A DNA stretch of 64,000 bases from XN24 sp047921455 (GCA_047921455.1 JBLRWC010000010.1:1-64000); one strand, 5' to 3'; numbered from the stretch's first letter, positions 43,535 through 53,902 are shown. Program-made: numbers and translations. The notes: generated by a model from the sequence alone, not told the origin.

Positions 43535-44692
43535 ATGAGCCAGGAAAGCAAAGTAATCACGGTGCCGGCGTTCGCGCCGAGTGAAGCCCGCGCCGCCACC
43601 GGGGCACGCCGCTTCGTGCGGCTGGCCGCGCCGTTCCAGATGCATCGCGGCGGCATCCTGCCGCGGCTCGATGTCGCCTACGAGACCTGGGGCGAACTCG
43701 ACCAGCAGGCCAACAATGCGGTGCTGTTGTTCACTGGCCTGTCGCCCTCGGCGCACGCCGCATCCTCGCCCGACGACCCGGCTTCCGGCTGGTGGGAAGA
43801 AATGGTCGGGCCGGGCCGCCCCATCGACACGCGCCGCTGGTTCGTCATTTGCGTGAACTCGATCGGCAGCTGCTTCGGCACGACGGGGCCCGCCTCGATT
43901 GATCCGCGCACCGGCGAGCCGTACCGCCTGCAATTCCCGGTGCTCACGGTCGAGGACATTGCCGCCGGGGCGCGCGAAGTCGTGCGCCATCTCGGCATCC
44001 GCAAGTTGCACACCGTCATCGGCCCCTCGCTCGGCGGCATGTCGGCACTGGCTTTTTGCACCCTGTTCCCCGAGATGAGTCGCGGCCTGGTGGCCATCTC
44101 GTCGGCGGCCCGCTCCACGGCCTTCGCGATTTCCCTGCGTTCGCTGCAACGCGAAATCATTCGTTCCGATCCGGCCTGGCAGAATGGCGAATATGCCGCC
44201 GACCAGCCGCCGCTGCTCGGGATGCGGCTGGCGCGCAAGCTCGGCATGATCACTTATCGCTCCGCCGAGGAATGGGACCAGCGCTTCGGGCGCGAGCGCG
44301 CCGGCGGCGAACACGACGCGGGCGACCAGTTCGGCGTGGATTTCGAGATCGAGTCCTACCTCGAGCACCATGCGAACAAGTTCGTCGGCCAGTTCGATCC
44401 CAACTGCTATCTTTACCTGTCGCGCGCCATGGACCTGTTCGACGTCGCTGAGCACAGCGGCTGTATGGCCACCGAACTCTCCAAGCCGGGCGTGGACCGG
44501 GCGCTGGTCATCGGGGTGGAAACCGATTTCCTGTTTCCGCTGCACGAGCAGGAACAGCTGGCCGAGTGCCTCGAGCGCCCCGGTCGCGAGGTGGAATTCG
44601 TCGCCTTGCCGTCCTTGCAGGGGCACGATTCCTTTCTCGTCGACATGGACGGTTTCCGGCCGGTGATTGCGCGCTACTTCGACAAGAGCTAG
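43535..44692 (+). CDS. metX: MetX-family O-acyltransferase, probably serine/homoserine O-succinyltransferase
   Basis: An alpha/beta-hydrolase acyltransferase of 385 aa. The nucleophile elbow is GPSLGGMSALAF, where classical homoserine acetyltransferases have GGSMGGM. The Asp and His are in VIGVETDFLFPLHEQEQ and LPSLQGHDSFLVD. Segments such as TGLSPSAHAASSPDDPASGW and RRWFVICVNSIGSC resemble the xanthomonad MetX subgroup reported as serine O-succinyltransferase. The acyl donor and acceptor are therefore uncertain; annotation as homoserine O-acetyltransferase may be wrong. It sits between der and xseA, an unusual place, and ends 1 bp from the xseA stop. Confidence 0.82.
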   Translation: MSQESKVITVPAFAPSEARAATGARRFVRLAAPFQMHRGGILPRLDVAYETWGELDQQANNAVLLFTGLSPSAHAASSPDDPASGWWEEMVGPGRPIDTRRWFVICVNSIGSCFGTTGPASIDPRTGEPYRLQFPVLTVEDIAAGAREVVRHLGIRKLHTVIGPSLGGMSALAFCTLFPEMSRGLVAISSAARSTAFAISLRSLQREIIRSDPAWQNGEYAADQPPLLGMRLARKLGMITYRSAEEWDQRFGRERAGGEHDAGDQFGVDFEIESYLEHHANKFVGQFDPNCYLYLSRAMDLFDVAEHSGCMATELSKPGVDRALVIGVETDFLFPLHEQEQLAECLERPGREVEFVALPSLQGHDSFLVDMDGFRPVIARYFDKS

Positions 44693-44693
44693 G

Positions 44694-45917
44694 TCAGGTT
44701 TTTCGCCCGGTCACTGTGGCGGACAGCCCGCCGCGCGCCAGCCGAACCTCAATCTGCTCGCCGGCAGCCGCCTGCTCGGCCGAGTAGAGAATGCTGCCGT
44801 CTGCGGTGTGCGTGACGATGGCATAACCTCGATCCAGGGTCGCCAGCGGGCTCACCGTATGCAGCGTGCGTGCAGCGACTTCGACGCGGTGGCGGGCGCG
44901 TTCGAGACCGGCGGCCGCGGCGCGTCGCAAGCGTGTTTCGAGTTCGTCCAGCCGCTGGCCGTGCTGGCGCAGGCGATGGCCCGGGTGCGTCACTTCAAGC
45001 CGCCGCCGCTGCCACTCGAGGCGTTCCGCCAGCGCGCCCAGCCGGCGTTGCATGGCCAACCGCAGCCGGCCCGAGTCCTTGTTCAGGCGGCGCAGCCACT
45101 CCGCGGCGTCCGGCACGGCGACTTCGGCCGCGCCGGAGGGTGTCGGCGCGCGGCGGTCCGCGGCGAAATCCGCGATCGTGAAATCGACCTCGTGACCGAC
45201 GCCGGAAATTACCGGGATGGCCGAGTCGCGAATGGCGCGCGCCACGATCTCCTCGTTGAAGCTCCAGAGATCCTCCAGCGAGCCGCCGCCGCGGGCCAGG
45301 ATCAGCACATCGCATTCGGCGCGCGCCGAGGCCAGGCCCAGCGCCGCCGCGATTTTTGCCGCCGCGCCGTCGCCCTGTACGGGCACCGGGTAGATCACCA
45401 CCGGCACGGCGGGACACCGGCGGCGCAAAATATGCAGGATGTCGCGGATCGCGGCGCCGCTCGGCGAGGTGATGACGCCGATCCGGCGCGGCAGGTCCGG
45501 CAAAGGGCGTTTTTGCGTCGCGTCGAACAAGCCTTCCTGTTGCAAGCGCGCCTTGAGTTCCTCGAAGCGCCGCCGCAGTGCCCCTTCGCCGGCTTCCTCG
45601 GCGTATTCGATGATCAGCTGGTACTCGCCGCGCGGCTCGTAGACGCTGACGCGCGCCCGCACCAGCAGCTGCATGCCGTTGCGCGGCGTGAACGCCAGCT
45701 TGAGGGCCGCCGAGCGCCACAGGGCGCAGCGCACCTGGGCGCCTTCGTCCTTGAGGGAAAAGTACACGTGACCGGAAGCCGGCCGGGCCAGGTTGGAAAC
45801 TTCACCTTCGAGCCAGAGCGCCGGCAGCCCGGTCTCGATCAACAGCCGGACCTCGCGGTTCAGGCGCGATATGGTCCAGACGTCACGTTCCGGCAAGCCG
45901 AAGTCATCGAGCGACAT
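44694..45917 (-). CDS. xseA: Exodeoxyribonuclease VII large subunit
   Basis: The large subunit of ExoVII, which degrades single-stranded DNA. It has 407 aa, somewhat short of the E. coli 456. The OB-fold N-terminus has LIETGLPALWLEGEVSNLAR and GHVYFSLKDEGAQVRCALW; the catalytic core has PRRIGVITSPSGAAIRDILH, ARGGGSLEDLWSFNEE and PVISGVGHEVDFTIADFAAD. It is divergent from guaB, as in E. coli. Confidence 0.95.
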   Translation of the reverse strand: MSLDDFGLPERDVWTISRLNREVRLLIETGLPALWLEGEVSNLARPASGHVYFSLKDEGAQVRCALWRSAALKLAFTPRNGMQLLVRARVSVYEPRGEYQLIIEYAEEAGEGALRRRFEELKARLQQEGLFDATQKRPLPDLPRRIGVITSPSGAAIRDILHILRRRCPAVPVVIYPVPVQGDGAAAKIAAALGLASARAECDVLILARGGGSLEDLWSFNEEIVARAIRDSAIPVISGVGHEVDFTIADFAADRRAPTPSGAAEVAVPDAAEWLRRLNKDSGRLRLAMQRRLGALAERLEWQRRRLEVTHPGHRLRQHGQRLDELETRLRRAAAAGLERARHRVEVAARTLHTVSPLATLDRGYAIVTHTADGSILYSAEQAAAGEQIEVRLARGGLSATVTGRKT

Positions 45918-45937
45918 GCCCGAATGATACCCCGAGA

Positions 45938-45966
45938 TTTACCGCCGGCGGGCGCGCGCGTACAAT
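45938..45966 (+). promoter_or_regulatory. guaB promoter
   Basis: TTTACC (45938-45943) and TACAAT (45961-45966) are 17 bp apart, a good sigma-70 arrangement. Transcription would begin near 45973, about 34 nt before the guaB ATG. It lies in the divergent xseA-guaB gap. Confidence 0.65.
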
Positions 45967-46006
45967 AGTGGGTTACTCAACACCCAACTGCACAGAGGGA
46001 CCCGCG

Positions 46007-47473
46007 ATGCGTTTGATCCAGGAAGCCCTCACGTTTGACGATGTTCTCCTCGAGCCCGCTTACTCGGAAGTGCTGCCGCGCGACGTCAGCCTGCGCACCC
46101 GGCTGACCACCGAGATCGAGCTCCACCTGCCGATCGTTTCCTCCGCCATGGACACGGTCACCGAGGCGCGGCTCGCAATCGCGCTGGCCCAGGAAGGCGG
46201 CATCGGCGTGATTCACAAGAACATGACTGCCGCGGCACAGGCCCGCGAGGTGCTGCGCGTCAAGAAGTACGAGAGCGGCATTATCAACGACCCGATCACC
46301 GTCACGCCGGACAAGACCATTCGCGAGGTCCTCGAGCTGACGCGGGCGCACGGCATTTCCGGTGTCCCGGTCGTGGATGGCGAACGCACCGTCGGTATCG
46401 TCACCAACCGCGATCTCCGGTTCGAGACCCGGCTCGATTTGCTGGTGTCGGACGTCATGACGCCGCGCGACCGGCTCGTCACGGTGCGCGAGGGCGCCGC
46501 CAAGGAAGAAGTGCTGCACCTGCTGCACAAGCATCGTATCGAGAAGGTGCTGATCGTCGACCAGGACGATCACCTCAAGGGCATGATCACGGCCAAGGAT
46601 TTCCAGAAAGCGACCGATTTCCCGCGCGCCTGCAAGGATGAGCGGGGCGCGTTGCGGGTGGCGGCGGCCATCGGCACCAGCAACGACACCGATGAGCGTA
46701 CGGCTGGACTGGTCGAGGCGGGCGTCGACGTCATCGTTGTCGACACTTCGCACGGCCACACCCTCGGCGTGCTGAATCGCGTGCGCCGGGTCAAGCAGGC
46801 TTATCCGCACATCCAGGTGATCGGCGGCAACATCGTGACCGGTGACGCGGCGAAGGCGCTGGTGGAAGCCGGCGCTGACGGCGTCAAGGTGGGTATCGGC
46901 CCGGGCAGCATCTGCACGACTCGCATCGTGACCGGTGTGGGCGTGCCGCAGGTGACCGCGGTCGCCAACGTCGCCGCGGCGCTGAAAGGCACCGGGGTGC
47001 CAGTGATCGCCGATGGCGGCATTCGCTACTCGGGAGACCTGGCCAAGGCGATTGTCGCCGGCGCCCATTCCATCATGGTGGGCGGTCTGTTCGCCGGCAC
47101 GGAGGAGTCGCCGGGCGAGGTCGAGCTCTACCAGGGTCGGTCCTACAAGACGTATCGCGGCATGGGCTCGCTCAGCGCGATGTCGCAGCGGTACGGTTCC
47201 AGCGACCGCTACTTCCAGGACGCCACCGAGGAAGTGGAGAAACTGGTGCCCGAGGGCATCGAGGGGCGGGTGCCCTACAAGGGCAGCCTGCTGGGCATAC
47301 TCCACCAGCTGGCGGGCGGCCTCCGCTCCGCAATGGGCTACACGGGCTGCAGCACGATCGAGGAAATGCGCACCCGGCCGAAGTTCATGCGCATCACCAA
47401 TGCGGGCGTTCGCGAGAGTCATGTGCATGACGTGGCGATCACCAAGGAAGCGCCCAACTACCGCGTAGACTGA
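46007..47473 (+). CDS. guaB: Inosine-5'-monophosphate dehydrogenase
   Basis: It oxidises IMP to XMP, the rate-limiting step of GMP synthesis. It has 488 aa from MRLIQEALTFDDVLLEPAYS. Two CBS domains lie at about 95-205. The catalytic Cys is in GIGPGSICTTRIVTGVGVPQ, the flap in YRGMGSLSAMSQ, and SSDRYFQ follows. guaA starts 13 bp downstream in the same operon. Confidence 0.97.
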   Translation: MRLIQEALTFDDVLLEPAYSEVLPRDVSLRTRLTTEIELHLPIVSSAMDTVTEARLAIALAQEGGIGVIHKNMTAAAQAREVLRVKKYESGIINDPITVTPDKTIREVLELTRAHGISGVPVVDGERTVGIVTNRDLRFETRLDLLVSDVMTPRDRLVTVREGAAKEEVLHLLHKHRIEKVLIVDQDDHLKGMITAKDFQKATDFPRACKDERGALRVAAAIGTSNDTDERTAGLVEAGVDVIVVDTSHGHTLGVLNRVRRVKQAYPHIQVIGGNIVTGDAAKALVEAGADGVKVGIGPGSICTTRIVTGVGVPQVTAVANVAAALKGTGVPVIADGGIRYSGDLAKAIVAGAHSIMVGGLFAGTEESPGEVELYQGRSYKTYRGMGSLSAMSQRYGSSDRYFQDATEEVEKLVPEGIEGRVPYKGSLLGILHQLAGGLRSAMGYTGCSTIEEMRTRPKFMRITNAGVRESHVHDVAITKEAPNYRVD

Positions 47474-47486
47474 GCAACCCATAGCC

Positions 47487-49064
<1,578 letters not shown>

Positions 49065-49085
49065 GGCAAGCGGGGTCCCGGCGCG

Positions 49086-49580
49086 ATGGCAGCGACGGCT
49101 GAACTCGACGAGCTCTACATGCGCCGTGCGCTCGAGCTGGCCGCCTGCGGTGAGGCCGAGGGCGAGGTGCCGGTCGGTGCCGTGCTGGTACACGAGGGGC
49201 GCATGATTGCGGCGACCTGGAACCGCCCCATCTCGCACCACGATCCCACGGCGCATGCGGAAATTCTCGCGCTGCGCAGCGGCGGCCAGGCACTGGGCAA
49301 TTACCGGCTCACCGGCACCACCTTGTACGTGACCCTGGAACCCTGCGCGATGTGTGCCGGCGCCATGGTGCATGCGCGCATTGCGCGGCTCGTCTACGGG
49401 GCGCGCGATCCCAGGGCCGGCGCCGTGGACAGCATGTTCGGTCTGCTGGGCAGCGCCGAGCTCAATCATCGCGTGGCAGTCACTGGCGGGGTGCTGGCGG
49501 CCGAAGCCAGCGCGCAACTGCAAGGGTTTTTTCGCGCCCGCCGCAAGGCGGCGGTCGGCGCCGGACCCGGATCGGCCTAG
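49086..49580 (+). CDS. tadA: tRNA-specific adenosine deaminase
   Basis: It converts A34 to inosine in tRNA-Arg(ACG). It has 164 aa. The zinc and proton-shuttle site is THAEILAL-type PTAHAEILALRSGG, and the second zinc motif is LEPCAMCAGAMVHARI. The ending AQLQGFFRARRKA is typical of TadA. It overlaps the convergent mltF stop by 4 bp. Confidence 0.95.
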   Translation: MAATAELDELYMRRALELAACGEAEGEVPVGAVLVHEGRMIAATWNRPISHHDPTAHAEILALRSGGQALGNYRLTGTTLYVTLEPCAMCAGAMVHARIARLVYGARDPRAGAVDSMFGLLGSAELNHRVAVTGGVLAAEASAQLQGFFRARRKAAVGAGPGSA

Positions 49581-50953
49581 CGCGCGCGGCCCTCGGCCAC
49601 CAGCGGCGGGTCATGGCTGTCGGCGGTAATCCACGCCATGACTTCGTAATAGCGACGAATGTTTTCCACGAAGCGCACCGGCTCCCAGCCGCGCGCATAA
49701 CCAAATCTCGTTTCCCGGTACCAGCGTTCCTGGGTGAGCAGCGGCAAGCTTTCGCGTACATGCGGCCAGCGATCCGGATCGAAGCCGCGTCGCTGCGTGA
49801 TGACCCGGGCGTCTTCCAGGTGGCCAAAGCCGACGTTGTAGGCCGCCAGCGCCATCCAGGTCCGGTCCGGCTCGGGAATGCGTTCGGGAATGCGGTTGAG
49901 CACTCTTGCCAGGTAACGCGCGCCACCCCGGATACTTTGCTCGGGATCCTCGCGATCGCTCACGCCCATGGCCTCGGCCGTGCGCAAGGTGAGCATCATC
50001 ATGCCCCGGACCCCAGTCGGCGACACGGCTTGCGGGTTCCAGTGGGATTCCTGGTAGCTGAGGGCTGCGAGCAAGCGCCAGTCGAGGCCGTGCTCGGCAG
50101 CAGCCTCCTCGAACCACGCGCGGTAGCGCGGCAAACGCGTATCGATGTGTCGCAGGAAGGTGCGCGTGCCGACATAGTCGAAACGCTCCGTGTGGCCGAG
50201 GTATCGATCCATGATTTCCTCAAGCCGCCCGCTAGTGCGCAGGTCCTCGAAATAAACCTCCGCCGCAGCCACCAGCGAGCGGTCGTCGCCCGAGCGGAAA
50301 GCCCAGGCCACCGGCTGCGGGTCGCTGACGTCGAAGGCGACGCTGATGTCCGGATGAAAGTACCGGTTGATCAGCACTGCAGTGGAATCCGCGATAGTCA
50401 GCTCGATCTCGCCCGTGGCCACCTGCGCCAGCAGGTCCGGCACCTCGCGGCGCGGGTTTTCCAGCCAGGTCAGTCCCGGCGCCGTCATGCGCAGCTGTTC
50501 GAGCGTGTCGGCAAAGCTGCTTCCCGCGGGCACCTCGAGGCGCTGTCCGAAGGTGTCTGCCAGGCTACGCGGTCGGTAGGTGCCTTGCCGGTAGACGAGT
50601 TGTTCCGTGACCTCGCGATACGGCGGGCCAAAGACGAACGCATCCTGGCGCGCCGGCGTGACGGTCAGCGCCGCGGCAGCCACGTGCGCCCGACCCCGCG
50701 CCAGCGGCGGAAACAGCTGGGGGACGCTGTCGAGCACCTCGATTTCGAGGGCGACGCCAAGGTAGTCGGCGAATCCCCTGGCCAGTTCGTATTCCGGTCC
50801 CACGGGCCCATCCGGGCCGATGTAGTGCGTCGTGGGCGCATTGCGCGTGACGACCCTGAGCGCGCCATCGCGATGCACCTGCTCGAGCAAGGTGAGGCGC
50901 GGGCTGCAGGTGCCGAGCAGCAGGCATAGCACGATGATGGCGAAGAACCTCAA
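49577..50953 (-). CDS. mltF: Membrane-bound lytic murein transglycosylase F
   Basis: An outer-membrane lipoprotein that cleaves peptidoglycan. The N-terminal solute-binding-like domain (about 25-245) is followed by an SLT domain with YQESHWNPQAVSPTGVRGMM, with the catalytic Glu, and ALAAYNVGFGHLEDARVITQ. A TTG at 50953 gives a clean lipoprotein signal LRFFAIIVLCLLLGTC and overlaps the TGA of a small upstream frame (TTGA), so I prefer it. An ATG at 51004 would add 17 Cys/Arg-rich residues before the signal. Product is 458 aa with the TTG. The tadA-mltF neighbourhood is conserved. Confidence 0.9.
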   Translation of the reverse strand: MRFFAIIVLCLLLGTCSPRLTLLEQVHRDGALRVVTRNAPTTHYIGPDGPVGPEYELARGFADYLGVALEIEVLDSVPQLFPPLARGRAHVAAAALTVTPARQDAFVFGPPYREVTEQLVYRQGTYRPRSLADTFGQRLEVPAGSSFADTLEQLRMTAPGLTWLENPRREVPDLLAQVATGEIELTIADSTAVLINRYFHPDISVAFDVSDPQPVAWAFRSGDDRSLVAAAEVYFEDLRTSGRLEEIMDRYLGHTERFDYVGTRTFLRHIDTRLPRYRAWFEEAAAEHGLDWRLLAALSYQESHWNPQAVSPTGVRGMMMLTLRTAEAMGVSDREDPEQSIRGGARYLARVLNRIPERIPEPDRTWMALAAYNVGFGHLEDARVITQRRGFDPDRWPHVRESLPLLTQERWYRETRFGYARGWEPVRFVENIRRYYEVMAWITADSHDPPLVAEGRAR

Positions 50954-51072
50954 GTGGCGCCGTCCTTGCGCATAGCGGCCGGCTCCACAGCAGCATCGAG
51001 ACACCGACCCCGGGCACTAACAACCCCACCGGCAAGCAGGATCGTGAGAATCAGTATCTGGTCGAGCGTCAT
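50950..51072 (-). CDS. Small hydrophobic ORF coupled to mltF, possible permease remnant
   Basis: A 40-aa frame beginning MTLDQILILTILLAGGVVSA with one possible transmembrane helix and then a polar tail. Its TGA overlaps the probable TTG start of mltF (TTGA), so translation may feed into mltF. The first 15 residues resemble the start of SLC13-type permeases, with nothing beyond, so it could be the stump of a lost gene. It is short and may not be expressed. Confidence 0.35.
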   Translation of the reverse strand: MTLDQILILTILLAGGVVSARGRCLDAAVEPAAMRKDGAT

Positions 51073-51267
51073 CAGCAAAGAGCCCCCTGAGGTGGCGCGG
51101 CCAGGTCCAGGTAAAGTCCGCCGCCGCCGGTTTTCTGTCCCGATGCGGTCGGCAAGCATGGTGCATTGCCGGGCCCGGGCATCCCCTTCAGTCGGATGAT
51201 AAACTCCCGACGCCCAGGACGCCCGAGCCGGCGTCGATCTGTTGGTATGCTCGGAGGTGGCGCAGCG

Positions 51268-53235
51268 ATGCCCAGGATTCTCGCTTCTCTTGTTACGACC
51301 CTTTGCATTATGTCGGCAACGGCCACGGCCACGGCCACGGCGCTGGCCGCACCGCCGCTGGAGAACATGGTGCGCGCGGAGGAATTCACGGGGGCGTCGC
51401 TGTCACCCGACGGTACGATGCTGGCGGTAGCAACACCGGTCGGCGAACGGACCTGCCTCACGGTGCTAAACATCGAGAATCCGGACCAGACCTCGATCGT
51501 GCACCAGTCCTGCCCGCCCGGCCGCGAGTCCATCCTGGCCGATGGCCTGATCTGGGCGAACGAAGAGCGCATCATTTTTCGCACCACCCAACAACTCGGC
51601 AGTCTCGCCCAACCGGTATTGACCGGCCGGATTTTCGCCATCAACGCGGACGGCTCGCGGGGTGAACAGATTTTCGGCCACCCGATCGGGACCGATGGAT
51701 TGACTTTCAGGATGGTCGAGATTGTCGACCTGCTGGGCGATGAGCCGCGCCAGATTCTCGTCTCCACGCTGACGTTTTCAGCCTATGGCGAGCGGCTCAA
51801 TGCGCAAGTCGAGCGTGTCGATGTCTACTCGGGGCGCAAGCTGATGGTGGCGGAAAGCCCGCTGGAGCGCGGCCGCCTGCTCGCCGACAGCGAGGGTCGT
51901 ATCCGGTTCGCCACCGGGAGCAACGTCGATGGAGAGCAGCAGTTCGCCTGGCGGCGTGACGAAGACTCCCCATGGATCGAGTTCAAGAGTCCCTTCGAGG
52001 CCGATATCAATCCCCTGCGGTTCACCGAGGATGACGATGCGCTGATTGTCTCTTCCCGCCAGCAAGGCGAACTCGGCCTTTGGCGTGTCGATCTCGAAGA
52101 GGGCGACCGGAAACCCCTGTTGATCAACGAGCGTTCCGAGCTGCGCGGCGCGATCTACGATCGGCGCGGCGAACGGGTGATCGGCGGGCGGTTCGAGCCG
52201 GACTATCCATTGGTGCAGTTCCTGGACGACGAGCATCCCGACGCCGTGCTCTGGCGCAGCGTCATGGGCGCCTTTCCGGGATATGACATCAGGATCAACA
52301 GCTTCACGCGGGACGGCGACCGGGCCGTCGTGATGCTGCGTAGCGACCGCTCGCCATGGGCCTGGTACCTGCTGGATACGGAAAACCTGCAGATGCGCTT
52401 TCTGATGTCCTCCAGCGGCTGGGTGGACCCGGCCGTGCTGTCGGCGCGGGAGCCTTTCCGGATCCAGGCGCGCGACGGCCTGGAGCTGACCGGCTACCTG
52501 ACCTTGCCGCCGGACGGCCGGGACGAGAACCTGCCCGCGGTCATGTTGGTGCACGGCGGTCCCCATGGCCCTTACGACAGCTGGGGGTATGACCTCGAAG
52601 CGCAGTTGCTGGCCAGCCGCGGCTTTGCGGTGGTGCAGCTGAACTTTCGCGGCTCCGGCGGCTACGGCCAGCAGTTCGAGCGCGCCGGTTACCGGCGGTG
52701 GGGCACCGCGATGCAGGATGACGTCACCGACGCAACCCTGTGGCTGATCAGGGAAGGCATCGCGGCGCCCGACCGGATCTGCATTTACGGCGGCAGCTAC
52801 GGCGGCTATGCCACGCTTGCGGGCATCACCCGGGAGCCGGACCTGTATGCCTGCGCCTTTACCTATGTCGGCGTGTACGACCTCGACATGATGTGGCGCG
52901 AGGGCGATATCCCGCAGCGGGCGGAAGGACGCGCATTCCTCGATCGCGTGCTGGGCGATCGCCGCGCGGATGCCGACGACATTGCCGCCCGTTCGCCGGT
53001 CAACCACGTGGCGCGCATCAAGACGCCGCTGTACGTCGCCCACGGGCGGCGTGACCAGCGTGTCCCGATCGCGCAATACAATGCACTGACGCGCGCACTG
53101 GACGCCGCTGGAATCCCTTACGAGAGCCTCGTGTTCCGAAACGAGGGACACGGCCTCTCGGACCCCGATAACCGCGTGCGGTATTACTCGGAGTTGCTCA
53201 GGTTCCTCAAGGAGCACACGGCCGCGGCTGATTGA
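51268..53235 (+). CDS. S9 family prolyl oligopeptidase-like peptidase, secreted
   Basis: A 655-aa serine peptidase of the dipeptidyl/acylaminoacyl-peptidase group. A signal peptide (MPRILASLVTTLCIM..ALA) includes an ATATATAT run from a 6-nt tandem repeat. A beta-propeller N-terminal domain follows (about 30-390), then the alpha/beta-hydrolase domain with oxyanion VMLVHGGPHGPYDSWGYD, nucleophile CIYGGSYGGYATLAGI, Asp in VAHGRRDQRVPIAQ and His in FRNEGHGLSDPDNRVR. The start at 51268 has GGAGG 10 bases upstream; an ATG at 51247 is possible. It probably cleaves peptides in the periplasm. Confidence 0.9.
   Translation: MPRILASLVTTLCIMSATATATATALAAPPLENMVRAEEFTGASLSPDGTMLAVATPVGERTCLTVLNIENPDQTSIVHQSCPPGRESILADGLIWANEERIIFRTTQQLGSLAQPVLTGRIFAINADGSRGEQIFGHPIGTDGLTFRMVEIVDLLGDEPRQILVSTLTFSAYGERLNAQVERVDVYSGRKLMVAESPLERGRLLADSEGRIRFATGSNVDGEQQFAWRRDEDSPWIEFKSPFEADINPLRFTEDDDALIVSSRQQGELGLWRVDLEEGDRKPLLINERSELRGAIYDRRGERVIGGRFEPDYPLVQFLDDEHPDAVLWRSVMGAFPGYDIRINSFTRDGDRAVVMLRSDRSPWAWYLLDTENLQMRFLMSSSGWVDPAVLSAREPFRIQARDGLELTGYLTLPPDGRDENLPAVMLVHGGPHGPYDSWGYDLEAQLLASRGFAVVQLNFRGSGGYGQQFERAGYRRWGTAMQDDVTDATLWLIREGIAAPDRICIYGGSYGGYATLAGITREPDLYACAFTYVGVYDLDMMWREGDIPQRAEGRAFLDRVLGDRRADADDIAARSPVNHVARIKTPLYVAHGRRDQRVPIAQYNALTRALDAAGIPYESLVFRNEGHGLSDPDNRVRYYSELLRFLKEHTAAAD
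51319..51341 (+). repeat. 6-nt tandem repeat in the S9 peptidase signal peptide
   Basis: Almost four copies of ACGGCC, encoding alternating Thr-Ala in the signal-peptide h/c-region. Copy-number change would alter the signal length without a frameshift. Confidence 0.85.
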
Positions 53236-53238
53236 GCG

Positions 53239-53269
53239 CGGCCGGTTCACGCGGCGCGCGAACCGGCCG
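53239..53269 (+). terminator. Hairpin after the S9 peptidase gene
   Basis: CGGCCGGTTC and GAACCGGCCG form a perfect 10-bp stem with an 11-nt loop, starting 4 bp after the stop codon. The downstream TGTGAATCAATTT is only weakly T-rich. Probable transcription terminator. Confidence 0.6.
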
Positions 53270-53304
53270 TGTGAATCAATTTGGACTCACTCCAAGTCGC
53301 TAAG

Positions 53305-53320
53305 CGTGAACTGGCTCACC
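53305..53320. promoter_or_regulatory. CRP-family operator upstream of the 53388 gene
   Basis: CGTGA-N6-TCACC, matching the CRP core GTGA-N6-TCAC exactly. Its centre (53312.5) lies 41.5 bp before a start site near 53354 predicted from the -10-like TAAGCT at 53342-53347, the classical class II activator spacing. Confidence 0.5.
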
Positions 53321-53341
53321 CTGTCGGAACGGCGGGACCGC

Positions 53342-53347
53342 TAAGCT
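53342..53347 (+). promoter_or_regulatory. Possible -10 box of the 53388 gene
   Basis: TAAGCT with the CRP-like site at the position replacing a -35 element. It would give a leader of about 34 nt. Confidence 0.4.
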
Positions 53348-53387
53348 GTTGTCCAACCTCCCTACCGTCTTGGCCGGAGAAGGACTG

Positions 53388-53777
53388 ATGCAGCGTGACG
53401 CCGCGGTGAAACAGCCTGATCTTGAACCCATCCCGTCCGACCAGCTTTCGATCGCCCGCCTGGCGCGCGAGCGAGGGCAGCCGGCCGAGGAAGCTCGTGT
53501 CCTGGCGCTGCACACGCCGCATATACGCGTGCAGCTTCATCGCGCGAATCTCGAGCTGTCCGATGCGGGCGACTATTTCACGCTGAAGCTGTTGTTGGCG
53601 CGCGCGTTGCGGCGGAGCATGAGGAACGCCGTCATCGAGGTCGATGACGCCGAACAGGAAGCCCCCGCCGGCACCCTGTTTGAAATCAGCCTGGTGCCGG
53701 ATGACGTGCTGGCCTACAAGCGGGCCGCCAAGATTGCGCGACGGGTGTTGCGGGGGAATCACCGGCGACCGAGCTAG
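53388..53777 (+). CDS. Hypothetical 129-aa protein
   Basis: A family I do not recognise. The ATG at 53388 has a GGAGAAGGA ribosome-binding site; a TTG 13 codons upstream is an alternative. The protein is soluble, with no signal peptide or membrane helix. It is charged, with a central helix-rich part (DYFTLKLLLARALRRSMRNA) and an Arg/Lys-rich C-terminus (YKRAAKIARRVLRGNHRRPS) that might bind nucleic acid or a nucleotide. It stands alone between the S9 peptidase terminator and the riboswitch operon, with its own predicted CRP-linked promoter. Confidence 0.7.
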   Translation: MQRDAAVKQPDLEPIPSDQLSIARLARERGQPAEEARVLALHTPHIRVQLHRANLELSDAGDYFTLKLLLARALRRSMRNAVIEVDDAEQEAPAGTLFEISLVPDDVLAYKRAAKIARRVLRGNHRRPS

Positions 53778-53789
53778 TCTCTGCGGGAC

Positions 53790-53803
53790 GCCGGGCGCCC
53801 GGC
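53790..53803 (+). terminator. GC-rich palindrome after the 53388 gene
   Basis: GCCGGGCGCCCGGC is a perfect 14-bp palindrome beginning 12 bp after the stop codon. In RNA it would form a short hairpin; only scattered T residues follow. Weak terminator candidate. Confidence 0.35.
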
Positions 53804-53886
53804 TATGGCTTTGTCCATTGGCGGGAATAATGACAACAGCACCCGCGGCTATCCTGCCTTGTCCCGGGATGTTTTTGCCCGAAAAG

Positions 53887-53902
53887 CGTGACTTGGGTCA
53901 CA
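53887..53902. promoter_or_regulatory. CRP-family operator of the riboswitch operon
   Basis: CGTGA-N6-TCACA, one mismatch to the ten core positions of the CRP consensus TGTGA-N6-TCACA. Its centre at 53894.5 is 41.5 bp upstream of the start site predicted near 53936. In Xanthomonas the CRP relative Clp is itself c-di-GMP-responsive, which would make a second c-di-GMP input possible, but the regulator of this organism is not in the window. Confidence 0.6.
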
